The position numbers were made by a program, and so were the translations under genes. From Armigeres subalbatus (taxonomy: Eukaryota > Arthropoda > Insecta > Diptera > Culicidae), in contig NW_026942726.1 in assembly GCF_024139115.2 (NCBI RefSeq), forward strand, positions 1-64,000: a DNA stretch of 64,000 nt. Direction: 5' to 3'. This document shows positions 35,733-45,624 of the stretch, piece by piece. The notes under the pieces were generated by a model, which had not been told where the DNA came from, made no database searches, and was given only the letters and a program-made list of their open reading frames with translations. The stretch's first letter is position 1. Each line of letters begins with the position of its first letter.

Positions 35733-35816
35733 ACCTCCTGTCTCGTCGGAGGGCCGTCGTGTCAGGGCTGTTTAGCGTCCCACCTAACACCAGGACTTGG
35801 GCTATGAATTGGGGAA

Positions 35817-36384
35817 TGATCAGTACGCTGATCAAAATAAATGTTTGTAAATAGTGTAAATAGTTAGACTTAAAAACACCTGAATTCGACACAAACTTGA
35901 TATCTAAATGAATTAATTGTAACCCGTCACCACAAACATGCAACACACTGTACACCTTAAAGTTGAAACAAAACCCATTCACCGAACACAAAATTGTACA
36001 ACACGTCCCAATAGCCCATAACCAAAAGACAGTAAGAAATTGAACCCCAAAGTGGACGGTAGCAAACGTGTATTTTCCCTCTCGTCCATTCGATCGCGCC
36101 AATAAAGGCAATTAGTTCAGTGCAGACCAAATCCAACAAATTTCTATTGGCAATTCCGAAATATCTGTGCAGTAGTGGCCAACGGTTGCATTTTATTTCG
36201 TGTATTCGCCTCGAGTATCGTGCGTGACTATCTGTGATCCAGACATATTGTGACATGAACTATTCTGTGTGCGAAGTGAAATTGGTGGTGAATTTCACGA
36301 GCCGTGATCTGGTGCGCCGCTATTAGCGCATAGCGGGAAGAAAAACCTCCGGTGGCTGGCATTTACGGGCTCCACGCTCGAACA
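35817..36384 (+). repeat. BEL/Pao 3' LTR, 568 bp
   Basis: It starts TGATCAGTACGCTGATC right after TTGGGGAA (a short purine-rich tract) and ends CCACGCTCGAACA. It is shorter than the 5' LTR by a gap of about 26 bp. ATGAT follows at 36385-36389. Confidence 0.9.
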
Positions 36385-36389
36385 ATGAT

Positions 36390-37100
36390 CATGAACATAT
36401 TGTAATGGTCGCATTCTATTCTATGTAGCACAAAGGCCAAATACCACTTTTGAAACAGGTCGAGAGATCTCTGGTTCCGCGTGTAGACACACCAGGTATT
36501 ACTTGGATGGTCATGAGCGTTCTATCCTATGTATCACAAAACATAGGTCCAAGCTCCAGAAGGTTTTCGAAAAACTTAAATAAATTCTTGAAAATCAGGA
36601 TGAACTGTTCATTGTGCTTCAACATATCAACAAGAATCTACAGCACTTATGAATACGCCGGAAATGCTTTTAGATGAGCTAGTAGTTCTGAGGTTCTTGG
36701 GGTTCTGGGATGACTCCGAATACTTGAAAATAGAGTAGATCTGCTTCTTATGTATTCATATATCAAGATGGATCTATTCTGCCTATGTCCCATCTTTGCT
36801 AGATTTGCAATGCATATGGGACAATTATGCGACTGCGGGCAGTAGGGTTAGAACTTTCGTCCAATAAAACAACTCGCTGATATTTGCATACCTATGGAAA
36901 CCTTTATGCAGAAGCTAATACGTTGTGAAGAAATTTGATTATCTTTATCTATTCGATTTTTTTTAAATCATTATTTTGTTAAGCGTTGATTTTATGCAGT
37001 TTATAAAAAGTATTCAATTGTCGGCACTCTAAAAACACATTAAAAGTGGAAAAAAATATAAACTAATGCGTTATGGTTTTAAAATATCAATATTTACAAT
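36390..37100. other. Repeat-type flank with one small MITE
   Basis: The first part resembles the duplicated segment left of the BEL element. At about 36772-36838, TGCCTATGTCCCATCTTTGC and ATGGGACAATTATGCGACTG form a diverged palindromic unit also seen at about 41628-41705. Otherwise I see nothing. Confidence 0.45.
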
Positions 37101-37101
37101 G

Positions 37102-37327
37102 TAGATGGCCCTCCTTAGCCGTGCGGCTACAAAACAAGACCATGCTGAGGGTGGATGGGTTCGATTCCCGGTGCCGGTCAAGGCAATTTTCGGATTGGAA
37201 ATTCTCTCGACTTCCCTGGGCATAAAAGTATCATCGTGCTAGCCTCATGATATACGAATGCAAAAATGGTAACCTGGCTTAGAAACCTCGCAGGCGCAGA
37301 AACCTTTAATAACTGTGGAAGTGCTTA
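37102..37327 (+). mobile_element. Feilai-type tRNA SINE
   Basis: CCTCCTTAGCCGTGCGGCTA is the A-box region and GGTTCGATTCC (37158-37168) the B box. The body reads CTTCCCTGGGCATAAAAGTA and ends AATAACTGTGGAAGTGCTT. This layout matches the abundant Aedes Feilai family as I remember it. The 3' tail is missing. Confidence 0.75.
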
Positions 37328-37549
37328 ACCCTTATCCTCCCTTGATACTTTTAAAGGCACTAAAAATGTCTTCAAAAAATCATAACTCCTTTGATTCTCA
37401 ACCGATTTTGACGATTCACCTACCAAACGAACCGGTTGGGTCTCTAGTTTCAAACCTGCTAAAAGAATTGACATTGGCCACCTGGTTCTGGAATAATTCC
37501 GGGGTCGAGTGGGGTACCTTTTTTTCTCAAATCAAATGACCTTGCTAAA
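37328..37549. other. Unannotated sequence
   Basis: A short stretch with ACCGGTTGGGTCTCTAGTTT and a 74-codon frame that I do not regard as coding. Confidence 0.4.
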
Positions 37550-37562
37550 AATCTTAAAACTA

Positions 37563-37974
37563 CCCTTGTCATAAGACGAGTTTGTACAATCCCATTGAAT
37601 TCCATCACTTGATTGTATCTTGACAGATACGTATTCGACCTCAACAGTAAGGCCGTCTTAAGTGTCTCGTACTTGACTCGACTTGAAGAAAATGATCGCA
37701 GCTTACACTATTTATACTATGCGTAGGTATAATAATTTATCTAGGTAGGTATTTATCTTACTACGCTGCTTATTTCTACTCGCTTGTTGCGCTTAATGTT
37801 TAGGTTTGGGTCTTCAAGTCGAGTCAAGTACGAGACACTGAAGACGGCCTTACTGTTGAGGTCGAAATACGTATCTGTCAAGATACAATTAAGTGGTGGA
37901 ATTCAATAGGATTGTACAAACTCGTCTTATGACAAGTGAAGACATTCCACTAAAAAGCTCAAAATAATTTTCTT
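37563..37974. mobile_element. Penelope inverted terminal pair, 412 bp, with 13-bp target duplication
   Basis: 37563-37805 is the reverse complement of the Penelope 3' end (tail, then 3' UTR back to the GCTTAATG near the stop codon). From 37817 the same tail is repeated in forward sense up to AAAATAATTTTCTT. AATCTTAAAACTA flanks the whole exactly at 37550-37562 and 37975-37987. No coding sequence remains. It is one insertion event of two head-opposed Penelope ends. Confidence 0.82.
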
Positions 37975-37989
37975 AATCTTAAAACTAAT

Positions 37990-38345
37990 TTTTTGATGTG
38001 TCCTACTTCATGAAATCACGAGACATGTTCAAAAGTGCCTCTTCCAAGGTTCCCTGGTGGATTTGGACAGGTTATGCGGCATTCTGGGGACCTGGTTCCC
38101 CCGGGGAAGTGGCCACTTTTCGATTTGATCCGAAACCCATCTTGCGACGTCTCAAACTTCATGATTTTGCGAAACAAGCTCAATAGAGTCTAATTTGAGG
38201 TACCTGAGTGGTTCTGGTCAGGTTCTGTGGCATTCCAGGGGCCTGGTTCCCCCGGAGAAAAGGTCACTTTTTGATTTGATCTGAAACCCATCTTGCGACG
38301 TCTCAAATTTTCTCAAACTTCATGGTTTTGCTAAACGGGCAATAA
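37990..38345. repeat. Two tandem copies, 151-bp period
   Basis: CCTGGTTCCCCCGG occurs at 38091 and 38242, each followed by CACTTTTCGATTTGATC and ACCCATCTTGCGACGTCTCA. The two copies diverge only moderately. Similar CCTGGTTCTGG wording stands at 37479. Confidence 0.7.
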
Positions 38346-38654
38346 CATTAATAACATTCATGTACATTATATATCAGCGCTTCTCAACCTTTCCTATCTG
38401 TTCACATGTAAAAGTGGGTAATCGTTTTCCATTTTGTATCTATCAAACCGACCCATTTGATTCGATTAAATTCTTCTTCTTCAATGGCTCTACATTCCAA
38501 CTGGAACTTGGCCTGTTTTTCAACTTAGTATTCTATTGGCTTTCCCTCAATTTTTAATTGAAAGCTTTTCTATGCCCGCCATTGCATGAGCATGTATCTT
38601 GTATGGCAAGTACAATGGATACACTATGCCCAGGAAGTCGAGAATGTTTACCAA

Positions 38655-39052
38655 ACCTATTCGGTCAAATGACCTGTTCGGTCAAATGACAAATTTGGCC
38701 AAATGTCCAATTTGGCCAAATAACCTGTTCGGTTAAATGACCTATTCATCCAAATGATCTGTTCGGCCAAATAACCTATTCGGCCAAATGTCCTATTCGG
38801 CTAAATGTCCTATTCGGCCAAATGTCATATTCAGCTAAATGATCTATTCGGCCAATTTTCACATTCGGCCAAATGTCCCATTCGAACAAATGACCTATTC
38901 GGCCAACCTATTCGGACAAATTACCTTTTCGACCGAATGTCTATTGAGTCAAATGGCCTATTCGGCCAAATGACTTTCGGCCCAATGGTATGTCCGGCCA
39001 AATGGTATATTCTGCCAAACAATTTTCGGCCTATTGGCCTTCGGCCAAACGG
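38655..39052. repeat. Single iteron arm (CGGCCAAATGACC type)
   Basis: About 22 copies of a 17-19 bp word such as CTATTCGGCCAAATGAC stand in one orientation. No opposite arm is present nearby. It joins a LINE fragment directly at 39053. Confidence 0.75.
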
Positions 39053-39518
39053 TCCAATCCGTTTAGCTTCGCTTTTCAGTCTGATGTAGGCATCCTCCAT
39101 CCTCTCAAAGTTACGTGCCATGATATCAATGTAGTCGGCGAAACCAAATAACCGGACGGACTTCGTGAAAATCGTTCCACTCGTGTCAATCCCTGCCCTT
39201 CGTATTATTCCCTCCAAAGCGATGTTGAATAGCAGACACGAAAGACCATCACCTTAGCATAGCCCTCAATGCGTTTCGAAGGGACTCGAGAGTCGAGAAT
39301 GCCCTGAAAACTCGAACTACGCATATCACCCCATCCATCGTCGCCATTATCAACCGTATCAGTTTATACTTACATAAAATGCCAAAGCTTGTCCCGATCG
39401 ATTGTATTATATGTGGTTTTGACGTCGATGAATAGATGATGTGTGGGCACGTTGTATTCGCGTCATTTCTGCAATACCTGACGAACGGCGAACACCTGGG
39501 AAAGTACCTTGTAGGCAA
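39053..39518 (-). pseudogene. RTE-like LINE fragment (RT region)
   Basis: On the minus strand it matches copy 2 from the FADD region (LFGFAD) back to the KAAYD part, with internal deletions and stops. It is older than copies 1 and 2. Confidence 0.75.
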
Positions 39519-40745
39519 TTTATTGGCATTTACGGTGCTCAAGGAATCCTGATTCCACTTTTCGATTACTTTGTATTCACCCGTCAGAAAACTTTTAGAT
39601 TTATTCAGACAATAAACGTTACAAGATGACTTGTAATTCATTGCCCCGTAGTTCAAGAACGTTAGATTTTGATTGCTCTGATTATTCTACTTATTGTTGC
39701 TCTTTTTCCTGACCCACTTCATTTAATTAACTTTGTCAATATGCTATGACATTGTTGTGCTCAGATCAGGCCATAATTTACAGCAAACAATTCAAGATCA
39801 CGTGTGCTTTCCAATGCGAGATAAATATTGCATAACCTTCCGAAAAAGAACTCCCAACCTGCATAATCACTGTCCGCGCGTTCAGCATTAATCCCAATCA
39901 CGCAATCCAAAAATGGCCAACGGGTTCCCTTGAAATGGATTATTTCCATTTTTGCATCCTCTCGATTAGCGAACCTGCTGCCGGCTGTTGTTTGGCACTG
40001 ACTCCGTTTGTTGGCTGCCCAAAACTTGCACACGGGACGAGGCTTGGCAGTTTGCCACCTTTGCGGCTTGCCGTTGTTCGGACCTTCGCCGTTTCGTTGT
40101 CTGTCCGCTGATATATTGTTGACTGGATTTTAATGAAATAATTAATTCATTTCATGTTTCATTAGGTATTTTCGCTGATTCGCACCGCCGGTGGTGGTGC
40201 GCGCTCCCTTTGGACACTCGTGCTAATTTAACCGATGCCAGTGGATTAAGAACTGCCGGTGTGTCCTTAAGTGATGGCTTGCAGTAAGGATGGTATGCAT
40301 GTACCTGCCTGGTTCTCGAGTTACCGTGATGGAAATAAAAAAAACTCGTCTTTTAGTTATGTTCAACGTTTAGAATCAAGTGTTTGATTTCAAATTGCAT
40401 ACCAACCTTAGAATGTGAGAGGATCCTGAATCAGAATAACTTCAACACAATACACACCGTGGCCGGTGGCCGGACGTAGAAGTCCGTTTGAAGAACACAT
40501 TAATGATTCGACCGCCAGGATCTACTGTAATCATGGTTGACCTTGATCTATTTTTTTTTTAATTCGACGTACGGCACCTTGAAATCATCCTTCACAAATC
40601 TGTAGATCCGTCACTGTGCAAACGAGATGAAGTCACCCTCAATCGGTCCTCATTAGGTTGGTGATTTTTCATTTACTGCACGTTTGTCCACTCAGCGCCG
40701 CACTTTTGTCCACTGCACTCTGGCTACTGTTTGGCCATTAATCCT
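39519..40745. other. Unannotated sequence
   Basis: No gene supported. A 90-codon minus frame at 39761-40033 has no recognisable motif. This is the left flank of the Mutator-like element, GTCCGAGC being its duplicated target. Confidence 0.4.
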
Positions 40746-40753
40746 GTCCGAGC

Positions 40754-40918
40754 GGTTCTATACCAATCGCCCGAAAACCATTCGCCCGAAACCCATTCGC
40801 CCGAATGCCATTCACCCGAAAGCCATTCGCCCGAATGTGCCATTCGCCCGAATGAGCCATTCGCCCGAATGAGCCAAACGCCCGAATGAGCCAATCGCCC
40901 GAATAAGCCAGTATGAAC
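40754..40918 (+). repeat. Left TIR of the MULE: 17-bp iterons
   Basis: After GGTTCTATACC the arm is a row of about nine CATTCGCCCGAATGAGC-like units. The inner units differ in number and order from the right arm, while the outer three are identical. Confidence 0.88.
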
Positions 40919-41132
40919 TGATTTTACATAAAATACATGTTCCTGTCGCTCTCTTTTGCCTAATATCTCGAATCTGTTAGAGGTTGTTTTCATAATTTTA
41001 GACGCTACTATCGAGAAAAAAAAAACATAACACCACAAATGCTCAAATCTCGACATGTATATATTGTTATAAATATATGTTAGAAACATGTTTTTGTGTC
41101 TCTTTCTTTTTTCTCTCTACATCTCAAGTACA

Positions 41133-41229
41133 CCCGATTCTTTTTTTACACGGGGGATGCGTGCCGTGCTAAAAAATCCGTTTTATTTCGAGAATCCGTG
41201 TTATAAAAGCCGTGGAAAAAAGAATCGGG
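41133..41229. repeat. Small palindrome inside the MULE, 97 bp
   Basis: CCCGATTCTTTTTTTACACGG and CCGTGGAAAAAAGAATCGGG are inverted around a short loop. It may be a nested MITE. Confidence 0.6.
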
Positions 41230-41627
41230 TTACTTATATTTATTTCATTCACTTGAATGAAGCATCATACTATGATGAACTCTTCTCGGAAAATATGCTG
41301 TTGTTTAAAATATAGATCCATACTCCTGCATTACTTACACAGCCCATTCAAAATCTCCCTGTGAAGATCGCTTTTGAAAATAGATGTGTATTTTCAAATA
41401 TGGTCACTATATTGTTCTGCCGGCCAACTCTTTCAAGCGTATCAAGCTTTTCGTACAATAAATGACGCGAATGTCTAAACTACCCAACCACTGGCTTCAT
41501 TTTAATTTTATTAGGATTACTACTATTAAACCAACGATTTCAGCTACATAATGAAAACTTAAGCAATATAACAATACATAAATATGCGAAACATGGAATT
41601 CTATTCAATTGGAGTGTATAGCGATTA

Positions 41628-41705
41628 TACTGCCTATGATCGCATATCAGTTCCATCTTTGCTGGATTTTCTATTCATATGGGACAAATATGCGATCATG
41701 GGCAG
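41628..41705. repeat. Small palindrome inside the MULE, second copy of the 36772 type
   Basis: TACTGCCTATGATCGCATAT and ATATGCGATCATGGGCAGTA pair around TCCATCTTTGCTGGA. A diverged relative lies at about 36772-36838. Confidence 0.65.
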
Positions 41706-41813
41706 TATAGCAATTGAAATATTGTAATAAATTTTCGTCAAGAAATCATCATAGATAAAGAAAATAACTTCGATATTATTATTTATTACACATTTCAAAA
41801 TAATAACATGTGC

Positions 41814-42203
41814 CTATTCGCTTGGTCTTGGATTCCCATTCAAGAATTCATATCTCTTGTGACTGGTGCAATACGCAAAATAGCGACACTGCGTGGTTTC
41901 TAATTCAAAATAGTTGAATAATGAAAAAATCTCTCGTTTGTACCTTCTAAACGAAGGTCCCTTAATGCACATAATGAAACTCATCCACCCTTCTGGATCA
42001 CGCAATCCATTGACATAGAAAAAACTGGTCAATTTCAAACGTTCATTATAATTAAGAGTACTGGACACCAAAATCCGTTTGATGTACGAAGGCCAAGTGT
42101 AAGCAGGTCCGCAAATATCCTGAAACACAAACATAGGGTTACTGAAGGTATTGCTTGATCGATAAATGATACTTAATTCTTGTAGTATGTTCACCATTTT
42201 CAC
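41814..42203 (-). CDS. Second ORF of the MULE, 129 codons, unknown function
   Basis: On the minus strand an ATG at 42203 opens a 129-codon frame ending at 41814. It starts MKMVNILQELSIIYRSSNTF and contains LKLTSFFYVNGLRDPEGWM and FSLFNYFELETTQCRYFAYC. The protein is mixed in composition, aromatic-rich and without repeats, so it looks like a true product. Its ATG is 325 bp from the transposase ATG and faces away from it, so the two may share a divergent control region. TCAGT at about 42221-42225 (minus) is a possible Inr. I recognise no domain. It may be a helper gene of the element, a captured host gene, or a chance frame; with no alignment I favour the first only weakly. Confidence 0.5.
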   Translation of the reverse strand: MKMVNILQELSIIYRSSNTFSNPMFVFQDICGPAYTWPSYIKRILVSSTLNYNERLKLTSFFYVNGLRDPEGWMSFIMCIKGPSFRRYKREIFSLFNYFELETTQCRYFAYCTSHKRYEFLNGNPRPSE

Positions 42204-42449
42204 TTGACGAGTGCTTTGCTACTGATATGATCTTACTAAAGAGTGTGTTTGAAAAGAAATGAAATGCGTAACCTTGAAAATATGACCGGTTATTTCTATT
42301 AGGTATAGAATCGTGTACCTCACTATTGTTTTGCAGTAACCTTGAAATTTGATTGTGTGATTCAAAGTATATAATGTAATGGTGAATTTAATATTATAAC
42401 AATGACTTGACTGTACATGAGCAACAAATCTATTCAAAATGTATCTAGC

Positions 42450-42482
42450 TATAAAAGGAGATTCTGCTCGTAGATCGTCAGT
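42450..42482 (+). promoter_or_regulatory. TATA box and initiator of the transposase gene
   Basis: TATAAAAGG begins at 42450 and TCAGT stands at 42478-42482. The A at 42480 lies 30 bases past the first T of the TATA box, the standard arthropod spacing. The transposase ATG follows at 42528. Confidence 0.75.
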
Positions 42483-42527
42483 CATTCTGTCTGTTGCCAT
42501 CGACGTGCTTAATCCCTTGCGAACATA

Positions 42528-44711
42528 ATGTCGTACTGTGAATCCGATTCAAGTGAAGCTACCAGCAAAGAACTGGATTTTCAAAGTGCAAGTGGAAGAC
42601 ATTCAACGTCTTCGTCATTGGCGTCACCGCAACCTCGACCACGTGTGATCCGTAAACGGCTTTTGAGCACATCTTCTTCATCATGTACATCAGATGAAAC
42701 CCATCTATTACCGTCAACTTCGCAACATAAATCCCGAGTTAATCGAAAACGAGCTTCATCGTCAGCCGTGACATCATGTGCTTCCGGAAATACATCTCCT
42801 AAAGCATCATCATCACATTTGAAAACGCGAGTGAACCGCAAACGGACTTTGAGGATATCATCGGAATCGTTGTCATCATCATTAACATTTGAAACATGCT
42901 CATCATCATCTCTCACTAAAGCATCTACGAGAATTCCGCGACCTGCAAAGGAACGCAAAATAAGCTCAACATCTTCAGCAACTACCGTGAGTTCCCGCGA
43001 ATCGTTGTTATCAACAGCACCAGTAAGCCATCAAATTGAATGTCGGTCGAAAGCGATTGATAAAAGGAAGAATTTCTCTCTGATCCGATCTTCCACTGGA
43101 TCTAATAAACTTGCGCATTGTGGATTTTTTTACGATATGAATAAAAAGGTAGGATTTATATTCATTTTGTCATCGAATGTTATTCCTAATAATTTATCAG
43201 TCACACGACGCCACCTACTGGGAATGTACTTTGAGAAGAAATCCAAGAGGTCGGAAAGCTTGTTCAGGAAGAGCAATCATCAGGAATTCCAAAGGAGCTG
43301 AAGTAATATCTATATCGGGAACCCACAACCACGAACCAGATGCGCTGAAAATCCATTCTGTTCGATACCGAACCAAACTCTCTCAACGAGCGGCGAAGTG
43401 CAGAGACAACCCCGATAAAGTTATCAGAGCTGTATCGGAATCAACACAACCTGAGGTGACTATCAAAATTTCCGATTATTGAAAATTTTTCCTTTTTATT
43501 TAGGTTCTTCTAGATTTAATTCTTAGTTTAAAACTATCAGAAAGAACAGCATGTGAAATTAAGAAGGGAAATATTGATTGAAAGCTATTAGCTTATGTAA
43601 ATTGGTTATTCTTTTTAAAGGTTCAATCGTTGATCAGCAAATCTGCCCAACGCCACATAATACATCGTCGGCGACGTCGTGATATGCCACCAGAGCCACT
43701 GGAATGTAATGATTTCGATCATATCGACGAACGCTATAAAGTAAATCTGGATGGAGAGCTCTTCTTGCAGTCTGTAGTTGATTGCGATGATGGTAAGATC
43801 CTCTTGTTTGTTTCGGCACAACACATAAAAGTGCTGTCGAAATCGGAAATTTGGATTATGGACGGAACTTTTATCACGGCTCCACAACACTTTTCTCAAA
43901 TTTTCACGATACATGGAAGTGTAGGTGAAGAAAATCATAGACGCTTTGTTCCTTTGGTTTATATGTTGCTACCGAAGAAGAATGAGAGAACCTACGAATC
44001 AGCTTTCAGTGCGCTGGAAGAAATTGCGGAGAAATACCAATGCGAACTTGAGCCGGAGCATATTCTATTGGATTTCGAAATAGCAGAAATAAATTATTTC
44101 CTGGAATCAATCTCCACGGTTGCTTTTTTCACCTAAACCAAAGTTTCTTCAGAAAACTAACACACCTTAAGCTGAAGTCGATTTATTCCAAAGATTTCAC
44201 TATCCAACTTGCGTATAAGAAAGTTGTTGCTTTGGCATTCTTGCCGAGTCAAGAGATTCCAAATGCATTTCGAGAATTGCAAAAAACGATCCCAGAGCCT
44301 CTCTGTGATTTTTTAAACTATGTGAGTGAGTTTTACGTTAATGGTCGCCAAACAAAAAGCAAAAAAAACAGTCGAGGTCCTCTATTTCCGCCTTCATTAT
44401 GGTCAGTTCATGGAAGAATGACGCAAAATATTCCACGGACCTCCAACCACATTGAAGGATGGCATAACAAATGGGGTTCGCTGCTAGAACAGGGTAATCC
44501 TCCCTTCTACAGTGTTGTTAAGCAATTCCAGCTAGAAGAACGAATAGCTAGCACTGATATTTTACGATCGCTTCAGTCCCAGCCGATAGCAAAGCAGCAT
44601 AAAAAAACCATTGAGAAAAACATAAAGTTAGAAGGGCTCGTTGCGTCTTACAAGCCAGGTGAGTGGTTGAGCTTTTTGACGGGAATCGCGCTTGTGTTAA
44701 TTAGTTCCTAA
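42528..44711 (+). CDS. MULE transposase with FLYWCH zinc finger, three exons, one frameshift
   Basis: Exon 1 (42528-43148) encodes a Ser-rich basic region with three RVNRKR-like repeats (residues about 38-110), then GFFYDMNKK opening a FLYWCH finger. A 52-bp intron (43149-43200, GTAGGA...TTATCAG) leads in phase 0 to exon 2 (43201-43455), with YWECTLR, CSGRAI and GTHNHEP completing the finger. A 165-bp intron (43456-43620, GTGACT...TTAAAG) leads to exon 3: IWIMDGTFITAPQHFSQIFT holds the first catalytic Asp and ILLDFE the second. The conserved CFFHLNQSF follows, then RTSNHIEGWHNKWGS with the likely Glu. A frameshift at about 44115-44125 separates DFE from CFFHL, so this copy should not make a whole enzyme. 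The FLYWCH part probably binds the terminal iterons (inference). Confidence 0.85.
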
Positions 44712-44804
44712 GTTTCCTATCACCTAAGACTTATGTTGTAATGATTCTTTTAAATATGATAATATATACTATAAAAATATCAAACAGATTTTTTTTTCAT
44801 TTCA

Positions 44805-44960
44805 AGGGCTTTCGGGCGTTTGGCTCATTCGGGCGTTTGGCCCATTCGGGCGAATGACCTATTCGGGCGAATGGCATTCGGGCGTTTGGCTCTTTCGGGC
44901 GTTTGGCATTCGGGCGAATGGGTTTCGGGCGAATGGTTTTCGGGCGATTGGTATAGAACC
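44805..44960 (-). repeat. Right TIR of the MULE: 17-bp iterons
   Basis: The arm reads GGGCGAATGGCATTCGGGCG in plus sense and ends GATTGGTATAGAACC. Several units carry GGGCGTTTGG in place of GGGCGAATGG, a variant also found once in the left arm. Confidence 0.88.
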
Positions 44961-44968
44961 GTCCGAGC

Positions 44969-45510
44969 GGTGGCGGCCCCCAGGAGGCAAAGGTACCCTT
45001 CTCGCGCAGCAGTAGTTGCATTATGGGGAACGAAAAATCTTCGGCAAAGAAGAATTGGAAATCGAACTACGCGTGTCAGAAGGACCATCATCACCACCGG
45101 CCTCGCAGGAGGAGCGCGGGTGCTCGTTTGCATTTGCTGTTGGTCTTATCTCAGTGGACTCCGGTGAACAAGCGACCGAGGAGAACCGCGAGAAATTAGT
45201 TATCGTCGACGACATTCACTCGTCTCGGACCTTTGTTCATAACCTTCGAGTAGGGTCCGTTGCGGGAGTGGGACATAATCACGGTGCGGTGCGCGGTACT
45301 TGTTTGAGTAATTCTGCGGTGGTGGCATTCTGATCCCGCACGATTTTTCACCACCCACAATTCCGCAGAGTACGTTGTTTTCGGTCTCATTTGCATAAAT
45401 GCAAATTCGGACTGTTGCTTAATTTTTAATTTAATTTATTTTACATCTTGGTGAGTAGACATGTCTGGTTTTAGGCATATTGGAAAATATAAGTGAAAGA
45501 TACTACAGAG
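44969..45510. other. Unannotated sequence right of the MULE
   Basis: GC-richer than average. A 105-codon plus frame (45016-45333) has no domain that I recognise and starts in sequence without an obvious promoter. I do not call it a gene. Confidence 0.35.
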
Positions 45511-45624
45511 ATGGGGCTCTCCTTAGCCTAGTGGTAAGACGCGCGGCTACAAAGCTAGACCATGCTGAGGGTGGCTGGGTTTGATTCCCGGTGCGGTCTT
45601 GGCAATTTTCGAATTGGAAATTGT
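45511..45624 (+). mobile_element. Feilai-type tRNA SINE, 3' truncated
   Basis: GGGGCTCTCCTTAGCCTAGT and GGTTTGATTCC (B box, 45578-45588) match the copy at 37102. It stops in AATTGGAAATTG where a LINE fragment begins. Confidence 0.72.

Larger units (their letters stand above)
32690..35796 (-). mobile_element. RTE-like non-LTR retrotransposon, inverted (copy 2)
   Basis: Read on the minus strand it begins GTCCTGGTGTTAGG at 35796 and ends GTCTGATGATAAATAA near 32687. Both its ends and its coding order match copy 1 (8434-11553). It lies between the BEL pol and the BEL 3' LTR. Sequence similarity to copy 1 is high along the whole length by eye. At least three frame breaks are present. The target duplication is unclear. 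Confidence 0.85.
26964..36384 (+). mobile_element. BEL/Pao LTR retrotransposon with two nested insertions
   Basis: Two LTRs beginning TGATCAGTAC and ending CGAACA enclose pol sequence of BEL/Pao type. ATGAT flanks the whole at 26959-26963 and 36385-36389, the 5-bp duplication expected for this superfamily. Inside are a foldback element (30023-31810) and an inverted RTE-like LINE (about 32690-35796). Gag and protease are not recognisable, and the RT core is deleted. The order of events is BEL insertion, decay or deletion, then later insertions. Confidence 0.88.
40754..44960 (+). mobile_element. Mutator-like (Phantom-type) DNA transposon, 4207 bp, complete ends
   Basis: GGTTCTATACCAATCGCCCG begins the element and its exact reverse complement ends it. 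The first 57 bp of both ends are identical. GTCCGAGC flanks it at 40746-40753 and 44961-44968, an 8-bp duplication typical of MULEs. Inside are a transposase gene with FLYWCH and MULE domains (42528-44711), a divergent 129-codon ORF (41814-42203) and two small palindromes. Identical ends and good gene structure suggest a rather recent insertion, though one frameshift is present. The Phantom assignment rests on the FLYWCH plus MULE pairing and on memory of that subclass. Confidence 0.85.

Noticed and set aside
37102..37180. Functional tRNA gene
   Set aside because: It is the tRNA-like head of a Feilai-type SINE. The body follows and no proper acceptor stem is visible.
37315..37539. 74-codon frame before the Penelope pair
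   Set aside because: Lies in repeat-like sequence (CCTGGTTCTGG wording shared with 38091), with no protein-like motif.
42581..42958. 125-codon Asp/Val-rich minus frame
   Set aside because: Antisense shadow of the Ser-rich first exon of the transposase.
45016..45333. 105-codon plus-strand frame as a host gene
   Set aside because: No domain, no splice or promoter signals, and codon use not distinct from background.
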